Shown: positions 38,601 to 47,714, counted from the first letter of the stretch. The stretch: 64,000 nucleotides of DNA from Glycocaulis sp. (GCA_022565665.1 JAIUMI010000007.1:1-64000), one strand, 5' to 3'. Translations and numbers: made by a program. Notes: generated from the sequence alone by a model not told the origin.

Positions 38601-38617
38601 TTCCGTGGGGCACGGAA
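38601..38617 (-). promoter_or_regulatory. Leader hairpin abutting the hom ribosome-binding site
   Basis: On the minus strand TTCCGTG and CACGGAA form a perfect 7-base stem with a CCC loop, directly followed by AAGGG, the ribosome-binding site of hom. It could modulate translation start. It does not match the SAM-II riboswitch or other SAM riboswitch consensus I know. Confidence 0.35.
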
Positions 38618-38767
38618 AGCAAATGCGGGCGCCATTCTGCCTGAAAGACGGGCAAGGACTGTATGATACGAGCCGCCCGGCGGGCGGAATTTTCACTGTC
38701 CCTGCTTCGCTTTAGCCGCATTTGTTCCGCGCCCGCAAGCTGAAGCTTAAATCGGCGCATATAGTCG

Positions 38768-38785
38768 TATAAAGATATCTTTATA
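38768..38785. promoter_or_regulatory. 18-base perfect palindrome between hom and the lipoprotein gene
   Basis: TATAAAGATATCTTTATA is an uninterrupted perfect palindrome in an otherwise GC-rich divergent intergenic region, 180 bases from the hom start and 65 from the lipoprotein start. From memory it resembles operators proposed for SahR-type (ArsR-family, S-adenosylhomocysteine-responsive) regulators of methionine genes in proteobacteria. Control of the hom-metX operon is the likely role. Confidence 0.6.
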
Positions 38786-38849
38786 TCGGGTCAAGCGCGA
38801 TCTGCGTCAGGCGGGTGCCGCGCCGTTTCAAGCGGTCTAGAGTGCGCTC

Positions 38850-39287
38850 ATGCGCGCTCTTGTTCTTCTCGCCACCCTGCCCGTTCTGGCCAGCTGCACC
38901 GTGCCAAGCCCGATTGGTGATCCGCGTGAGCGGGGCCCGTTCGTGCCGCAGTCACAAATGCCGCTAATGCCCAATATTACCCGCGCCGCGCCCAGCGAGG
39001 GTTGTGAGGGCGAGCCGCTGAGCGCGCTGCAGGCGCCCTTGCCGGACTATCCCCGCCGGGGCTGGGTCCGGGGCGAGCACGCTTGGTCCATCGTGCAGTT
39101 CGATGTGGCGCAGTCGGGCGCGGTGGAGAATGTACGCATCGCGGATGGTGTGCCGGGGCGTTATTTCGACACCGAGGCGCGCAATGCCGTGCGACAATGG
39201 CAGTTCGCTGAGCTGAGCGAGGGCGCCCATCTGACCGGGTGCACGGTGATGTTCGAGTTCGTTCTGGGGCGTGTGAGAATCCGCTGA
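38850..39287 (+). CDS. Lipoprotein with TonB C-terminal-like domain
   Basis: 145 residues. The lipobox LASC ends a short signal sequence (Cys16), so the mature protein should be lipid-anchored. Residues about 60-140 form a TonB-C type fold: LPDYPRRGWVRGEHAWSIVQ, then FDVAQSGAVENVRI, YFDTEARNAVRQWQF and a final strand. Unlike true TonB it has no N-terminal inner-membrane helix or Pro-rich spacer, so it is not an energy transducer by itself. Role unknown; it stands between the methionine operon and divL. Confidence 0.7.
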   Translation: MRALVLLATLPVLASCTVPSPIGDPRERGPFVPQSQMPLMPNITRAAPSEGCEGEPLSALQAPLPDYPRRGWVRGEHAWSIVQFDVAQSGAVENVRIADGVPGRYFDTEARNAVRQWQFAELSEGAHLTGCTVMFEFVLGRVRIR

Positions 39288-39397
39288 CCGGCAATGGTCG
39301 CGCTCGGATTCACCTTCCGTTAAACTGCCGATTCGCTAGGGGGCCTTGACCGCAATCGTGCGCCCGTCAAGGGGCTGGCAGGGAAGGGGAATTAACC

Positions 39398-41905
39398 ATG
39401 ATGGCCGCCGCCGAGCCGGTACAGCTCGCCACGCTTATCGTGACAGGCGGCGCGGTCGCGTTCGCGGTGGCGACGGCTGTGTGGGCGTGGCGGCTGACCG
39501 AGGGTGTGCGTTCGGCACGGTCGCACTGGCGCAGACGGGTAGCATGGCTGGAAGACCGGCTGGCGCGCGCTGATGGTGTGTTCGGTGCCCATCCCGGCCT
39601 GGTGCTGGTCTGGGAGACCCCGCCTGAACCCCATGGCGAAGGCTGGTCCAATCCGCGCGTATACGGCTCTGCCACCGCACTGGCCGCGATGGTGCAGTTT
39701 GCTGATCTTGGCCCCGGCGTGATGCAGGACGCCAATCCGGCAGCGGCGCTTCTTGATGGCATAGCCGATTACGAGGCCCGTTCTGCAGGCGGTGAGGAGA
39801 CGAACCTGCGCCAGCGCATGGCCACCCTCATGTCCGAGGGCAAGCCCTTCTCGCTGACCTTGTCCGGCCCGTCCGGGCGCTTCATCGAGGCTGACGGGCG
39901 CGCCGCAGGTTCGCAGCTTGTGCTCTGGCTGTCGGATTCCACCATTCGCGGCCTTGAGGAATCCGGTGCGCGCGGGCGGCTGGAAGAAGCCCGTTCTCTG
40001 GTGGCCGAAGACCCGCTGGCCTTTCTCGACATGTTGGGCCGTGCGCCCTTCCCAGCCTGGCGGATGACTGCTTCCGGCCGCATTCACTGGGTCAACAACG
40101 CCTATGTGGAAGCCGTGGAAGGCAAGAGCGCGGTGGATGTCATAGAGCGCCAGCTATTGCTGGAGGCTGGTATTCCGCTGCAGGCCGGAGAGGCGCTCAA
40201 AGAGGCCAAGCCGGTCAGCGCCATTCGCGGCGCAGTCGTAAAAGGCGAACGCCGGGCGATGGAAGTCGCGCTCTTCCCGGTTTCGGGTGGCGCGGCGGGG
40301 GTGGCGTTCGATATCACGCGGGGCGAGGAAGCGCGCGTGGCGCTCAAGCGCTTCCGCGAGGCGCATGACGAGACGCTCAACCACATGGCCGAGGCGGTGG
40401 CGATCTTCGACCGCGCCAAGCGGCTGATCTTCTACAACAACGCCTTTGCCCGCCTGTTCTCGCTGGAAGAGGCGGTGCTCAATGAACGCCCTGCCCATGG
40501 CACGCTGATGGACCGGCTGCGTGAGGACAAGCTGTTGCCCATCGCGGCGACGGCCGATTACGCGACATGGAAGACGGCCGAGCTGTCCCATTATGAGCGC
40601 CCGCCGGGCACCGAGACACCGGACGAGCTCTGGCCGCTGCCCGATGGCCGCACGCTGCGCGTGGCCCGCCAGCGCCATCCGCTGGGCGGCGTGCTGCTCA
40701 TTTTCGAGGACATGACCGACCAGCTGGCCCTGCAGGCCCAGTACAACACGCTGATCAAGGTGCAGCGCGCCACGCTGGACCGCCTGCATGAGGCGGTCGC
40801 GGTGTTCGGGCCGGATGGTCAGCTACAGCTCCACAATGCGGCGTTTGAAAAACTCTGGAAGCTTGAAGGGGCAGAGCTGGATGGTGCGGGCTTCGCAGCC
40901 ATTGCCGAGGCGTGTCACGCCCTGCATCCCGATCCTGAAGCCTGGGGCACGCTCAAGGCGCGCATTACCGACCCGTCCCCGGAGGCGCGCACGGCCAAGA
41001 CAGGCGAGATACGCCGCTCGGACGGTTCGGTCCTGACCTGGCTGACCCGGCCTCTGCCTGATGGCGCGACGCTGATCGCGTGGGATGACATAACTGACAG
41101 CCGCCGCGTGGAGGACGCCCTGCGCGAGCGGGCCGAGGCGCTGGAAGATTCCGAGAAGATCAAGACCACTTTCGTCAGCCATGTCAGCTATCAGCTGCGT
41201 ACCCCGCTCACCACCATTGGCGGTTATGCCGATCTGCTGGCGGGCGGGTTCGCCGGGGAACTCACCGCGCGCCAGAAGGAACCGGTGGCCGCGATCCAGA
41301 CCGCATCAGGCCAGCTGGCCAAGCTGATCGACGATATTCTCGATATTGCCGCCATCGATGCTGGCCAGCTGGAACTGGACCTTGGCGATGTGCATTTTGA
41401 CAGCCTGATCGGCGAGGCGGCCGGGCTGGTGGAGATGCGCGCCGAGCATGCGGGGGTCAAGCTGGCAACCAAGTCCGGCACGCTGTCCGGACCGGTCCGG
41501 GCCGACGGCGCGCGCCTGAAACAGGTGCTCTACAACCTGCTGACCAATGCGCTCGATCATGTTGACCAGGGTGGCAAGGTGGAGGTCGGCGCCGAGGTGA
41601 AGGGCGAGGAGGCGCGGCTCTGGGTGTCGGACAATGGTGCCGGTATCGACAAGGACAAGCAGGCCAGCGTGTTCGAACGCTTCGAGCGCGGCACGACCAC
41701 ACGGGCCGGGGCGGGTCTCGGCCTGGCACTGGTCAAGGAGATCGTGCGCCTGCATGGCGGCTGGGTGGAGCTGGATTCCACGCCCGGCCGCGGCACCCGT
41801 GTGACCTGCCACCTGCCGGTCAGCGCCGCCACCGAACATGCTGCGCCGGAACTGGCCCTGCCCTCCTCTGCCCGTGCCGCGAAAAAGCCCGCCAGGCAGA
41901 CCTAA
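39398..41905 (+). CDS. divL: DivL-type cell-cycle sensor kinase with tyrosine in the H-box
   Basis: 835 residues; GAAGGGGAATT precedes the ATG. One N-terminal membrane helix (about 9-29), a long PAS-rich region (about 200-560), a DHp domain, then a HATPase domain with N-box LYNLLTNALDHV, G1 WVSDNGAGID, F-box FERFERG and G2 GAGLGLALVKEIV. The H-box reads HVSYQLRTPLTT, so the phosphoacceptor is Tyr598 instead of His. This replacement and layout are the hallmark of Caulobacter DivL, which controls the CckA-CtrA pathway by binding DivK. Its length is slightly above Caulobacter DivL (about 770). Confidence 0.9.
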   Translation: MMAAAEPVQLATLIVTGGAVAFAVATAVWAWRLTEGVRSARSHWRRRVAWLEDRLARADGVFGAHPGLVLVWETPPEPHGEGWSNPRVYGSATALAAMVQFADLGPGVMQDANPAAALLDGIADYEARSAGGEETNLRQRMATLMSEGKPFSLTLSGPSGRFIEADGRAAGSQLVLWLSDSTIRGLEESGARGRLEEARSLVAEDPLAFLDMLGRAPFPAWRMTASGRIHWVNNAYVEAVEGKSAVDVIERQLLLEAGIPLQAGEALKEAKPVSAIRGAVVKGERRAMEVALFPVSGGAAGVAFDITRGEEARVALKRFREAHDETLNHMAEAVAIFDRAKRLIFYNNAFARLFSLEEAVLNERPAHGTLMDRLREDKLLPIAATADYATWKTAELSHYERPPGTETPDELWPLPDGRTLRVARQRHPLGGVLLIFEDMTDQLALQAQYNTLIKVQRATLDRLHEAVAVFGPDGQLQLHNAAFEKLWKLEGAELDGAGFAAIAEACHALHPDPEAWGTLKARITDPSPEARTAKTGEIRRSDGSVLTWLTRPLPDGATLIAWDDITDSRRVEDALRERAEALEDSEKIKTTFVSHVSYQLRTPLTTIGGYADLLAGGFAGELTARQKEPVAAIQTASGQLAKLIDDILDIAAIDAGQLELDLGDVHFDSLIGEAAGLVEMRAEHAGVKLATKSGTLSGPVRADGARLKQVLYNLLTNALDHVDQGGKVEVGAEVKGEEARLWVSDNGAGIDKDKQASVFERFERGTTTRAGAGLGLALVKEIVRLHGGWVELDSTPGRGTRVTCHLPVSAATEHAAPELALPSSARAAKKPARQT

Positions 41906-42010
41906 CCAGCCTTCGCAGCACCCGATGCGGCCTCCGGGCTGCGGGTGCCGATTTCGTCACATGCCAGTAAAGTGCGCGGAGCAGTGCGCCTGCTTGACGT
42001 GCCTATGTCA

Positions 42011-42029
42011 TGTTATAATGTTGCGCAAC
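42011..42029 (+). promoter_or_regulatory. Extended -10 promoter with overlapping palindrome
   Basis: TGTTATAAT (42011-42019) is a perfect extended -10 element; a TTGACG lies 14 bases upstream, short for a -35. The palindrome GTTGCGCAAC (42020-42029) covers the predicted start of transcription and could be an operator. TGTTATAATGTTGCG also matches 11 of 15 bases of TGTTATAATATAACA, a Zur-type site, which would suit the ZnuD-like receptor downstream. Confidence 0.5.
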
Positions 42030-42085
42030 TTTATTCAGAGCCCTGTCAGGGCCACTCCCCGACCATCTGTATTGGAGCTTTCCCG

Positions 42086-44323
42086 ATGCCGCGTTCCTCC
42101 CGCCTTTTGCGCACCTTGCTATCCGCCTCCATTCTTGCCCCGCTGGCTGTTCCCGCAGCACTCGCAGACGCCAATATCCAGCAGCGCGGTGATGCGGCGC
42201 TGGACCGGATCGTAGTGACCGCAGGTCCGCTCGGCCGGCGCTATGTGGACGAGATGATCCAGCCGGTGAGCGTGCTCCATGGCGAGGAGCTGGCCCGCCG
42301 CATGGCTGGTTCGCTGGGCGAGATGCTGGACGGCATGCCGGGTGTGACCAATGCTGATTTCGGCCCCGGTGTCGGGCGCCCGGTGATCCGCGGCCAGCAG
42401 GGCTCCCGCGTGATGGTGCTTGATGACGGCCTCCCGGTGGCGGACGTATCGGGCGAGGGCGTGGATCATGCCGTGGCCATTGATGCGCGCGGGGCCAGCC
42501 AGATCGAGATTTTCCGCGGGCCGACCACCTTGATGTTCGGGTCCGGCGCCGCGGGCGGTGTCGTCAATGTGCGCAGCCAGCGTTTCCTGCCAACCTTTGC
42601 CGACTCTCCCTTCCTGGAGATGGACGCCAGCTACTCACCCAACGGTAATGACCGCCAGCTGGACCTGACCGGGGAATATCAGCTCGGCAACGGCTTCGCC
42701 CTGCGGGCCAGCGGTGGCATCCGCCGCACGAATGATTTCGACATTAATGGCTTCCAGGAAGACGATCAGACCGAAGGGTTTGAGGGCCGCTTACAGAACA
42801 GCTCGATCAAGACCGAGCTCGCCTCGCTGACGGGCATTTCGGCCGGTGACTGGGGTTTTGCGGCTCTGTCGGCCAGCTACTGGTCAACCGATTACGGCAT
42901 TCCGGAAGTCTTTGATCCCATGCGCATCCGGGGCGATGGCTCTGACCATATCGAGCGCGTCACGGCGGATTATGTGCGCTTCGATTTCCGCAGCGAGCTG
43001 AATAATCCGCTGCCCGGCTTCTCCCTGGCCCGCCTGGCGGCGGCCTGGACCCGCTATGACCAGGACGAAACCGAGCTGGAGTTCAGCCGTACAGATGGTT
43101 CGTTCGAGGAGGCCGTTGTCGAGGCGACGTTCGAGAACAAGGAGTTCGAGGCGCGCGCAGACCTCCTTCACGAGCCCGTCGCCGGCTGGGAAGGCGTGAT
43201 CGGGCTTCAGTTCACCAACCGGGATTTCTTCGCCGATGATCCGCGCGGCGCTGACCGGGGCTTCTATGTCCGCCCGAACCAGACGCGCACCTTTGCCGGC
43301 TATGTGATAGAGGAGCGCCGCTTTGGCCCCGCCGTGATCGAGCTGGGCGCACGTGTGGAGCACACGCGCAGCGAAAGCGATCCCGTCATCGCCTCGCGCG
43401 TGCCGGGCGTGACCCTGCCGGATGGCAGCTTCCTCCCCCAGCCGGAGCAGATTGCGGATCGCAACACGACCGCCGTGAGCCTGTCCGCAGCGACGATCAT
43501 CGATATCGGGCCGGATTATCACCTGCGCTTCGGCCTGACCCGCGCCGAGCGTACGCCTTCGCCCGAACAGCGCTATGCCTTTGGCCGTCACTCAGCGGCA
43601 GGCACGTGGGAGGTCGGCAATCCTGATCTCGATACCGAGCGCTATCTCAATTTCGAGGCTAGCATCGAACGCCATACCGGCCCGCTGCGTTTTGACCTGA
43701 CCGCCTTCTACAACCGCGCCGACAACTACATCTTCCTCGCCTCGGAGGATGACGGCACGGGCAATCCGGTCTTCGTCAACGATATCGGCAACCGGGAAGG
43801 CGAAGGCGCGGCTGCGGGCTGTCTGCCGGGTGATGGCGGTCTTTGCCGCCTACGCAACCAGCTGGTCTTCAACCAGCAGGACGATGCCCATTTCTATGGT
43901 GCGGAGCTCGGTGGCAGCTGGGAGGTGGTGGAAGGCGATATGCCCGTCACCCTGCACTTCACGGCTGACTATGTACGCGGCTCGCTGCGTGATGGCGGCG
44001 ACCTGCCGCGTATCTCGCCCTGGCGCTACGGCCTGGGGGCCTCCACCCGGCTGGGTGATCTCTCGCTGCGCGCCGACTATCTGCGCGTGAATGCCCAGAA
44101 CCGCGTTGCCGAGGCCGAAAGCGAAACCAGCGGGTATGATCTGGTCTCGTTTGATGCCAGCTATGCCCTCCCCTTCGAGGGGCTGGACGCTTCGCTCTAT
44201 CTGAAGGGCCGCAACCTGCTCGATGAAGCGGGCCGCCGGCACACTTCCTTCTTCAAGGATGAGGCCCCGATCATCGGCCGGGCCATCTATTTCGGCGTGC
44301 GTGCCCGCTTTGGCGGCAATTAG
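42086..44323 (+). CDS. TonB-dependent outer-membrane receptor, ZnuD-like
   Basis: 745 residues from ATG 42086 (GGAG upstream); the frame is open from 41945 but only this start gives a signal peptide (RLLRTLLSASILAPLAVPAALA). The plug domain (about 40-160) has SLGEMLDGMPGVTNADFGPG, VIRGQQGSRVMVLDDGLP and IEIFRGPTTLMFGSGAAGG. The phrase DHAVAID before the last motif is typical of the ZnuD zinc-receptor branch. A 22-strand barrel follows, ending YFGVRARFGGN. The predicted substrate is zinc, possibly haem or another metal complex. Confidence 0.75.
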   Translation: MPRSSRLLRTLLSASILAPLAVPAALADANIQQRGDAALDRIVVTAGPLGRRYVDEMIQPVSVLHGEELARRMAGSLGEMLDGMPGVTNADFGPGVGRPVIRGQQGSRVMVLDDGLPVADVSGEGVDHAVAIDARGASQIEIFRGPTTLMFGSGAAGGVVNVRSQRFLPTFADSPFLEMDASYSPNGNDRQLDLTGEYQLGNGFALRASGGIRRTNDFDINGFQEDDQTEGFEGRLQNSSIKTELASLTGISAGDWGFAALSASYWSTDYGIPEVFDPMRIRGDGSDHIERVTADYVRFDFRSELNNPLPGFSLARLAAAWTRYDQDETELEFSRTDGSFEEAVVEATFENKEFEARADLLHEPVAGWEGVIGLQFTNRDFFADDPRGADRGFYVRPNQTRTFAGYVIEERRFGPAVIELGARVEHTRSESDPVIASRVPGVTLPDGSFLPQPEQIADRNTTAVSLSAATIIDIGPDYHLRFGLTRAERTPSPEQRYAFGRHSAAGTWEVGNPDLDTERYLNFEASIERHTGPLRFDLTAFYNRADNYIFLASEDDGTGNPVFVNDIGNREGEGAAAGCLPGDGGLCRLRNQLVFNQQDDAHFYGAELGGSWEVVEGDMPVTLHFTADYVRGSLRDGGDLPRISPWRYGLGASTRLGDLSLRADYLRVNAQNRVAEAESETSGYDLVSFDASYALPFEGLDASLYLKGRNLLDEAGRRHTSFFKDEAPIIGRAIYFGVRARFGGN

Positions 44324-44393
44324 ACAGCAAGGGAGTTCCCTCCCCATCATTCCCCTGCTGCCTGCCGTCAGGCCTGACCACGCGTGAAGGAAG

Positions 44394-44426
44394 CCGCCGG
44401 TTCCCTAACGGGACCGGCGGTTTTTT
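44394..44426 (+). terminator. Rho-independent terminator after the receptor gene
   Basis: CCGCCGGTTCCC (44394-44405, one bulged T) pairs with GGGACCGGCGG (44410-44420) and is followed by TTTTTT (44421-44426). It is the only textbook intrinsic terminator with a T-run in this part of the window. Confidence 0.85.
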
Positions 44427-44522
44427 CGCGCCTGACCTGCGCCGTGATCGGGATAGGGTTGGGATAAGTCGAGAACCGGGCTTATCAGCGCCGCGCCATT
44501 CCGTCTAACCCATTGAAAGAAA

Positions 44523-44599
<77 letters not shown>

Positions 44600-44787
44600 G
44601 TCGGCCACCCTCTTACAGGCCAAAGATGAAAGGTTCAATGGTGCCGGGCTGCGGGCCGGAAAGCCTCTGGCAATTGCTCCGGAGGGACGCTTTGGAGCCG
44701 TCCCTTGCGGCAATCACACCCCCAGGGCCGGCATAATCGCGCAAGCCGCTTCCGCGAGGGGCAAGGTCCGCCTATATCGTGTTCATC

Positions 44788-46788
44788 ATGGAAACAGCGG
44801 AGCTGATCTTGCTGGCTGCGGCCGGCCTTGTGCTGCTGGCGATTGCGGGGGCCGCCGCAACGCGCCAGGCCGGTGCGCCCCTGCTCCTGATCTTCCTCGT
44901 GATCGGCATGCTGGCCGGGGAGGAGGGGCCGGGCGGCATTTCCTTCCACGCCCATGACACGGCCTATCTCTTTGGTTCGCTGGCGCTTGCGCTGATCCTG
45001 TTCGATGGCGGGCTGGGCACCAAGCTGCGCCGTCTGCGCGCCGTGCTGCGCCCGTCCCTCAGCCTTGCGACCGTCGGTGTGCTCATCACGGCGGGGATAA
45101 CGGCCATTGCCGCGAAATACCTGTTCGGCCTCAGCTGGATAGAAGCGGCCCTGATGGGCGCGATCGTATCCTCCACCGATGCTGCCGCCGTGCTCATGCT
45201 GATCGCGGGCAAGGATCTCAAAGCCCGCCCGCGCGTGGCCACCACGCTGGAGGCCGAGTCCGGTTTCAATGATCCGATGGCGGTGATCCTCGTGGTCACC
45301 TTCGTCGAATGGCTGTCGGGCAGAGGCGCGCCCGACCCCGTGATGGCCGGGCTGATGATCATCTGGGCGATTGCCGCAGGCGGCCTGATCGGCTGGTTTG
45401 GCGGCCGCGCGATTGCCTTTGTGGAGCGCCAGATCGGCCTGCCCATCGGGCTCTATCCGATCTTCGCGGCCGCCGCCGCGGTGTTCCTGTTTGCCTTTGC
45501 GCAGGTGATCGAGGCGTCTGGCTTCCTGGCTGCCTATCTGGCGGGGGTGGCGATGGCGTCCGCGCCCAAGCGCCGGGCTGCCGAGGCCACGGCGCGCTTT
45601 TCAGACGGCCTCGCCTGGATCGCGCAGATCGGCCTTTTCCTCATGCTGGGCCTTCTGGTGACGCCCAGCCATGCCGCCGAAGTCGCGCTCCCGGCCCTCG
45701 GGCTCGCTTTCGTCCTGATCCTGATTGCGCGCCCTGTGGCGGTACTGATCTGTCTGGCGCCGGAGCGCTACCGGCTCAATGAGCGCGCCTTTATCGGCTG
45801 GATGGGGCTGAGGGGTGCGGTGCCGATCTTTCTGGGCGCCTATCCGGTGCTGGCCGGGGTGGAGAATGCGAATCTCTATTTCTCGGCGGCCTTCGCGGTG
45901 GTGATCGCTTCGCTGGTCATACAGGGCTGGACGGCAGGGCCGGTGGCGCGCCTGTTTGACGTGGCCCCGCCTCTGCCGCGCGGGGGCAATCTGGCCAATG
46001 CCGGCGCCGTGGCGGCCGTGGCGGTCGGTTTTACGCTGGCCAGTGCCGCCGTCTCGTTTGGCACCGCAGAGCGCAATCGCGAACCCGCCCCTATCACCCC
46101 GCTCAATGTCCGCGAGCTGATTACGGCGCTTGGTCAGGACGAGGCAGGCCGGGCAGTACGCATTGAGAGCTTTCCATCCGACTGGGCAGAGCTGGACCCG
46201 GCGGAGCGGCGTGACGTGTTTGCCCGGGTCGCCGCCGGCCTGGTGGCCGCGCAGAACGAACGCATCCTTGCCGAGCGCGAGAGCCTGCTGGTCATGCGCG
46301 CGCAGATCGAGGCGGGCATTCCCCTGACCCTGCCCCAGCAGGCACGGCGCGACAGCCTCGCGCGGCGCTATGGCGGGCGGTATGAGGATCTCGATGATCT
46401 GCTGGCGCGGGTGGACATCGTCCCGCCTTCGCTGGGCGCAGCGCAGGCCGCCCTTGCTACCGGCTGGGGCTCGAGCGAGGCGGCCCTTGCCCGCAACACC
46501 CTCTTTGGCCGCACGCCGCGCGGGGCGTCCGGCTTTGACAGCCTCGGGGCCGCGGCGGGCGAATATGTGGACGTGCTCAACAGTCACCGGGACTTTGCCA
46601 GCTTCCGCGCTGAACGCGCGCGGCTGCGGGCCGAAGGGCAGGCGATCACGGGCCTCGCCCTGGTGGGCGAGATCGGGCCTTACGCATCAAGCGGAGAGGC
46701 CTACGCAGCCCAGGTCCGCTCCGTCCTCACCAGCGCGGACCTCGCCCGCTTCGATCCCAATACAGCTGCCGGCACGCAATCTATGTGA
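44788..46788 (+). CDS. CPA1 cation/proton antiporter fused to Bax-like glucosaminidase domain
   Basis: 666 residues from ATG 44788 (GTG 44779 is an alternative). Residues 1-390 form a CPA1 antiporter: LILFDGGLGTKL, VSSTDAAAV and the ion-binding ESGFNDPMAV, then GLRGAVPIFLGAYP. An extra membrane helix (about 398-420) should put the rest in the periplasm. Residues 440-660 match the Bax/GH73 fold: LLARVDIVPPSLGAAQAAL, GWGSSEAALARNTLFG, LNSHRDFASFR and GEAYAAQVRSVL. At the catalytic Glu position of that family (QAANESAWG type) this protein has Ala557 (QAALATGWG), so the domain may bind rather than cut peptidoglycan. Related antiporters usually carry TrkA-C or cytosolic tails instead. Its stop overlaps the convergent gene by 8 bases. 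Confidence 0.8.
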   Translation: METAELILLAAAGLVLLAIAGAAATRQAGAPLLLIFLVIGMLAGEEGPGGISFHAHDTAYLFGSLALALILFDGGLGTKLRRLRAVLRPSLSLATVGVLITAGITAIAAKYLFGLSWIEAALMGAIVSSTDAAAVLMLIAGKDLKARPRVATTLEAESGFNDPMAVILVVTFVEWLSGRGAPDPVMAGLMIIWAIAAGGLIGWFGGRAIAFVERQIGLPIGLYPIFAAAAAVFLFAFAQVIEASGFLAAYLAGVAMASAPKRRAAEATARFSDGLAWIAQIGLFLMLGLLVTPSHAAEVALPALGLAFVLILIARPVAVLICLAPERYRLNERAFIGWMGLRGAVPIFLGAYPVLAGVENANLYFSAAFAVVIASLVIQGWTAGPVARLFDVAPPLPRGGNLANAGAVAAVAVGFTLASAAVSFGTAERNREPAPITPLNVRELITALGQDEAGRAVRIESFPSDWAELDPAERRDVFARVAAGLVAAQNERILAERESLLVMRAQIEAGIPLTLPQQARRDSLARRYGGRYEDLDDLLARVDIVPPSLGAAQAALATGWGSSEAALARNTLFGRTPRGASGFDSLGAAAGEYVDVLNSHRDFASFRAERARLRAEGQAITGLALVGEIGPYASSGEAYAAQVRSVLTSADLARFDPNTAAGTQSM

Positions 46789-47398
46789 TCGACAGCGCCA
46801 GGAGGAAGCCGAACAGGCCGCCTGCTGCCATCAGGCCCCAGAACCACCAGCGCATGCGCGGCTTGGACATCTGGCCGGCATCCGCACCATCCTCGGCGAG
46901 GTCAGGTTCCAGATCCGGCATCGTCCACGCCAGATAGGCGGTCGGCAAGGTGAAGCTGTAGAGCAGCACACCCCAGAAAATGGTGTTCCAGTGCTCATAG
47001 CTCTGCGGCGCCCACAAGGTGAGGCGCGTCTGGTCATTGGCGACTGCCAGATAGAAGATCCCGGCGGCCGCCAGACCTGTGAGCACCTGGTAGGCAAAGG
47101 TAAACGCCTTCTGGCGCAGATCGCGTTCGAGATCATCAAGCTCGCAGACCTGCTCGCCCACAATGCGCTGCATGTAGGAGGGCGCGATGTAAAAGAAGGT
47201 CAGCACCGACAGGGCCATCACGGCGAGCCCGGCAATGCCCGTAATGAAGGCGGGCGCGCCATCCCCGGCCAATCCTGCGTTAAGGGCGATCAGTCCGCCG
47301 ATGGGGTAACCGGCCAGGATCACGCTGGTGGCGATGCGCATGGAGGCGCGGTTGCGATTGGGCACACGCCCGCTGGAAGTGCGCAGGTAAAAGGACAT
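46781..47398 (-). CDS. Membrane protein paired with XRE regulator
   Basis: 205 residues with five or six hydrophobic helices (about 22-42, 50-72, 105-123, 137-160, 183-203) and a charged stretch RIVGEQVCELDDLERDLRQK between helices two and three. It begins one base after the stop of the XRE regulator gene, so expression is coupled. Small XRE regulators with membrane partners are common two-gene units; the function of this one is unknown. MRIATSV, 19 codons in, is an alternative start. Confidence 0.65.
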   Translation of the reverse strand: MSFYLRTSSGRVPNRNRASMRIATSVILAGYPIGGLIALNAGLAGDGAPAFITGIAGLAVMALSVLTFFYIAPSYMQRIVGEQVCELDDLERDLRQKAFTFAYQVLTGLAAAGIFYLAVANDQTRLTLWAPQSYEHWNTIFWGVLLYSFTLPTAYLAWTMPDLEPDLAEDGADAGQMSKPRMRWWFWGLMAAGGLFGFLLALSIT

Positions 47399-47399
47399 C

Positions 47400-47645
47400 T
47401 TACTGATCCCGCTGGGTGGCGATCCGCGATAGCGGCTCGAAAGGTTTCAGGGAGAAGATCATCTCGACGGGCAGCTCGAAATATTCTGACAGCTTCAGCG
47501 CCAGCTCGAGCGAGGGCGAGTAATCGCCGCGTTCGAGATAGCCGATGGTCTGGAAGTTCACGCCCACCGCATCGGCCAGCGCCTTGCGTGACAGGCCGCG
47601 TTCGGCGCGCAGGACGGGCAGGCGGTTGTGAATGGGTGAACTCAT
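47400..47645 (-). CDS. XRE-family helix-turn-helix regulator
   Basis: 81 residues from ATG 47645 (MSSPIHNRLPVLR); the frame opens at 47678. A single Cro/CI-type HTH covers about 8-60: LPVLRAERGLSRKALADAVG, VNFQTIGYLERGDYSPSLELALKLSEYFELP, then the typical tail VEMIFSL. It resembles the small YozG-like regulators. It probably controls its own promoter and the membrane gene behind it through the palindromes at 47715-47745. Confidence 0.85.
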   Translation of the reverse strand: MSSPIHNRLPVLRAERGLSRKALADAVGVNFQTIGYLERGDYSPSLELALKLSEYFELPVEMIFSLKPFEPLSRIATQRDQ

Positions 47646-47714
47646 GGTTCTGCTGTCCGGGCGTCTGGCGCCGTCCAAACGCGGCGCACAATGGGTATGC
47701 CGCGTTTAGAAGCA

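Noticed and set aside
38589-38760. SAM-II or other SAM riboswitch before hom
   Set aside because: Only a short hairpin next to the ribosome-binding site is present; the conserved pseudoknot sequence is missing.
41906-41945. Terminator after divL
   Set aside because: GCACCCG and CGGGTGC can pair, but the loop is long and no T-tract follows.
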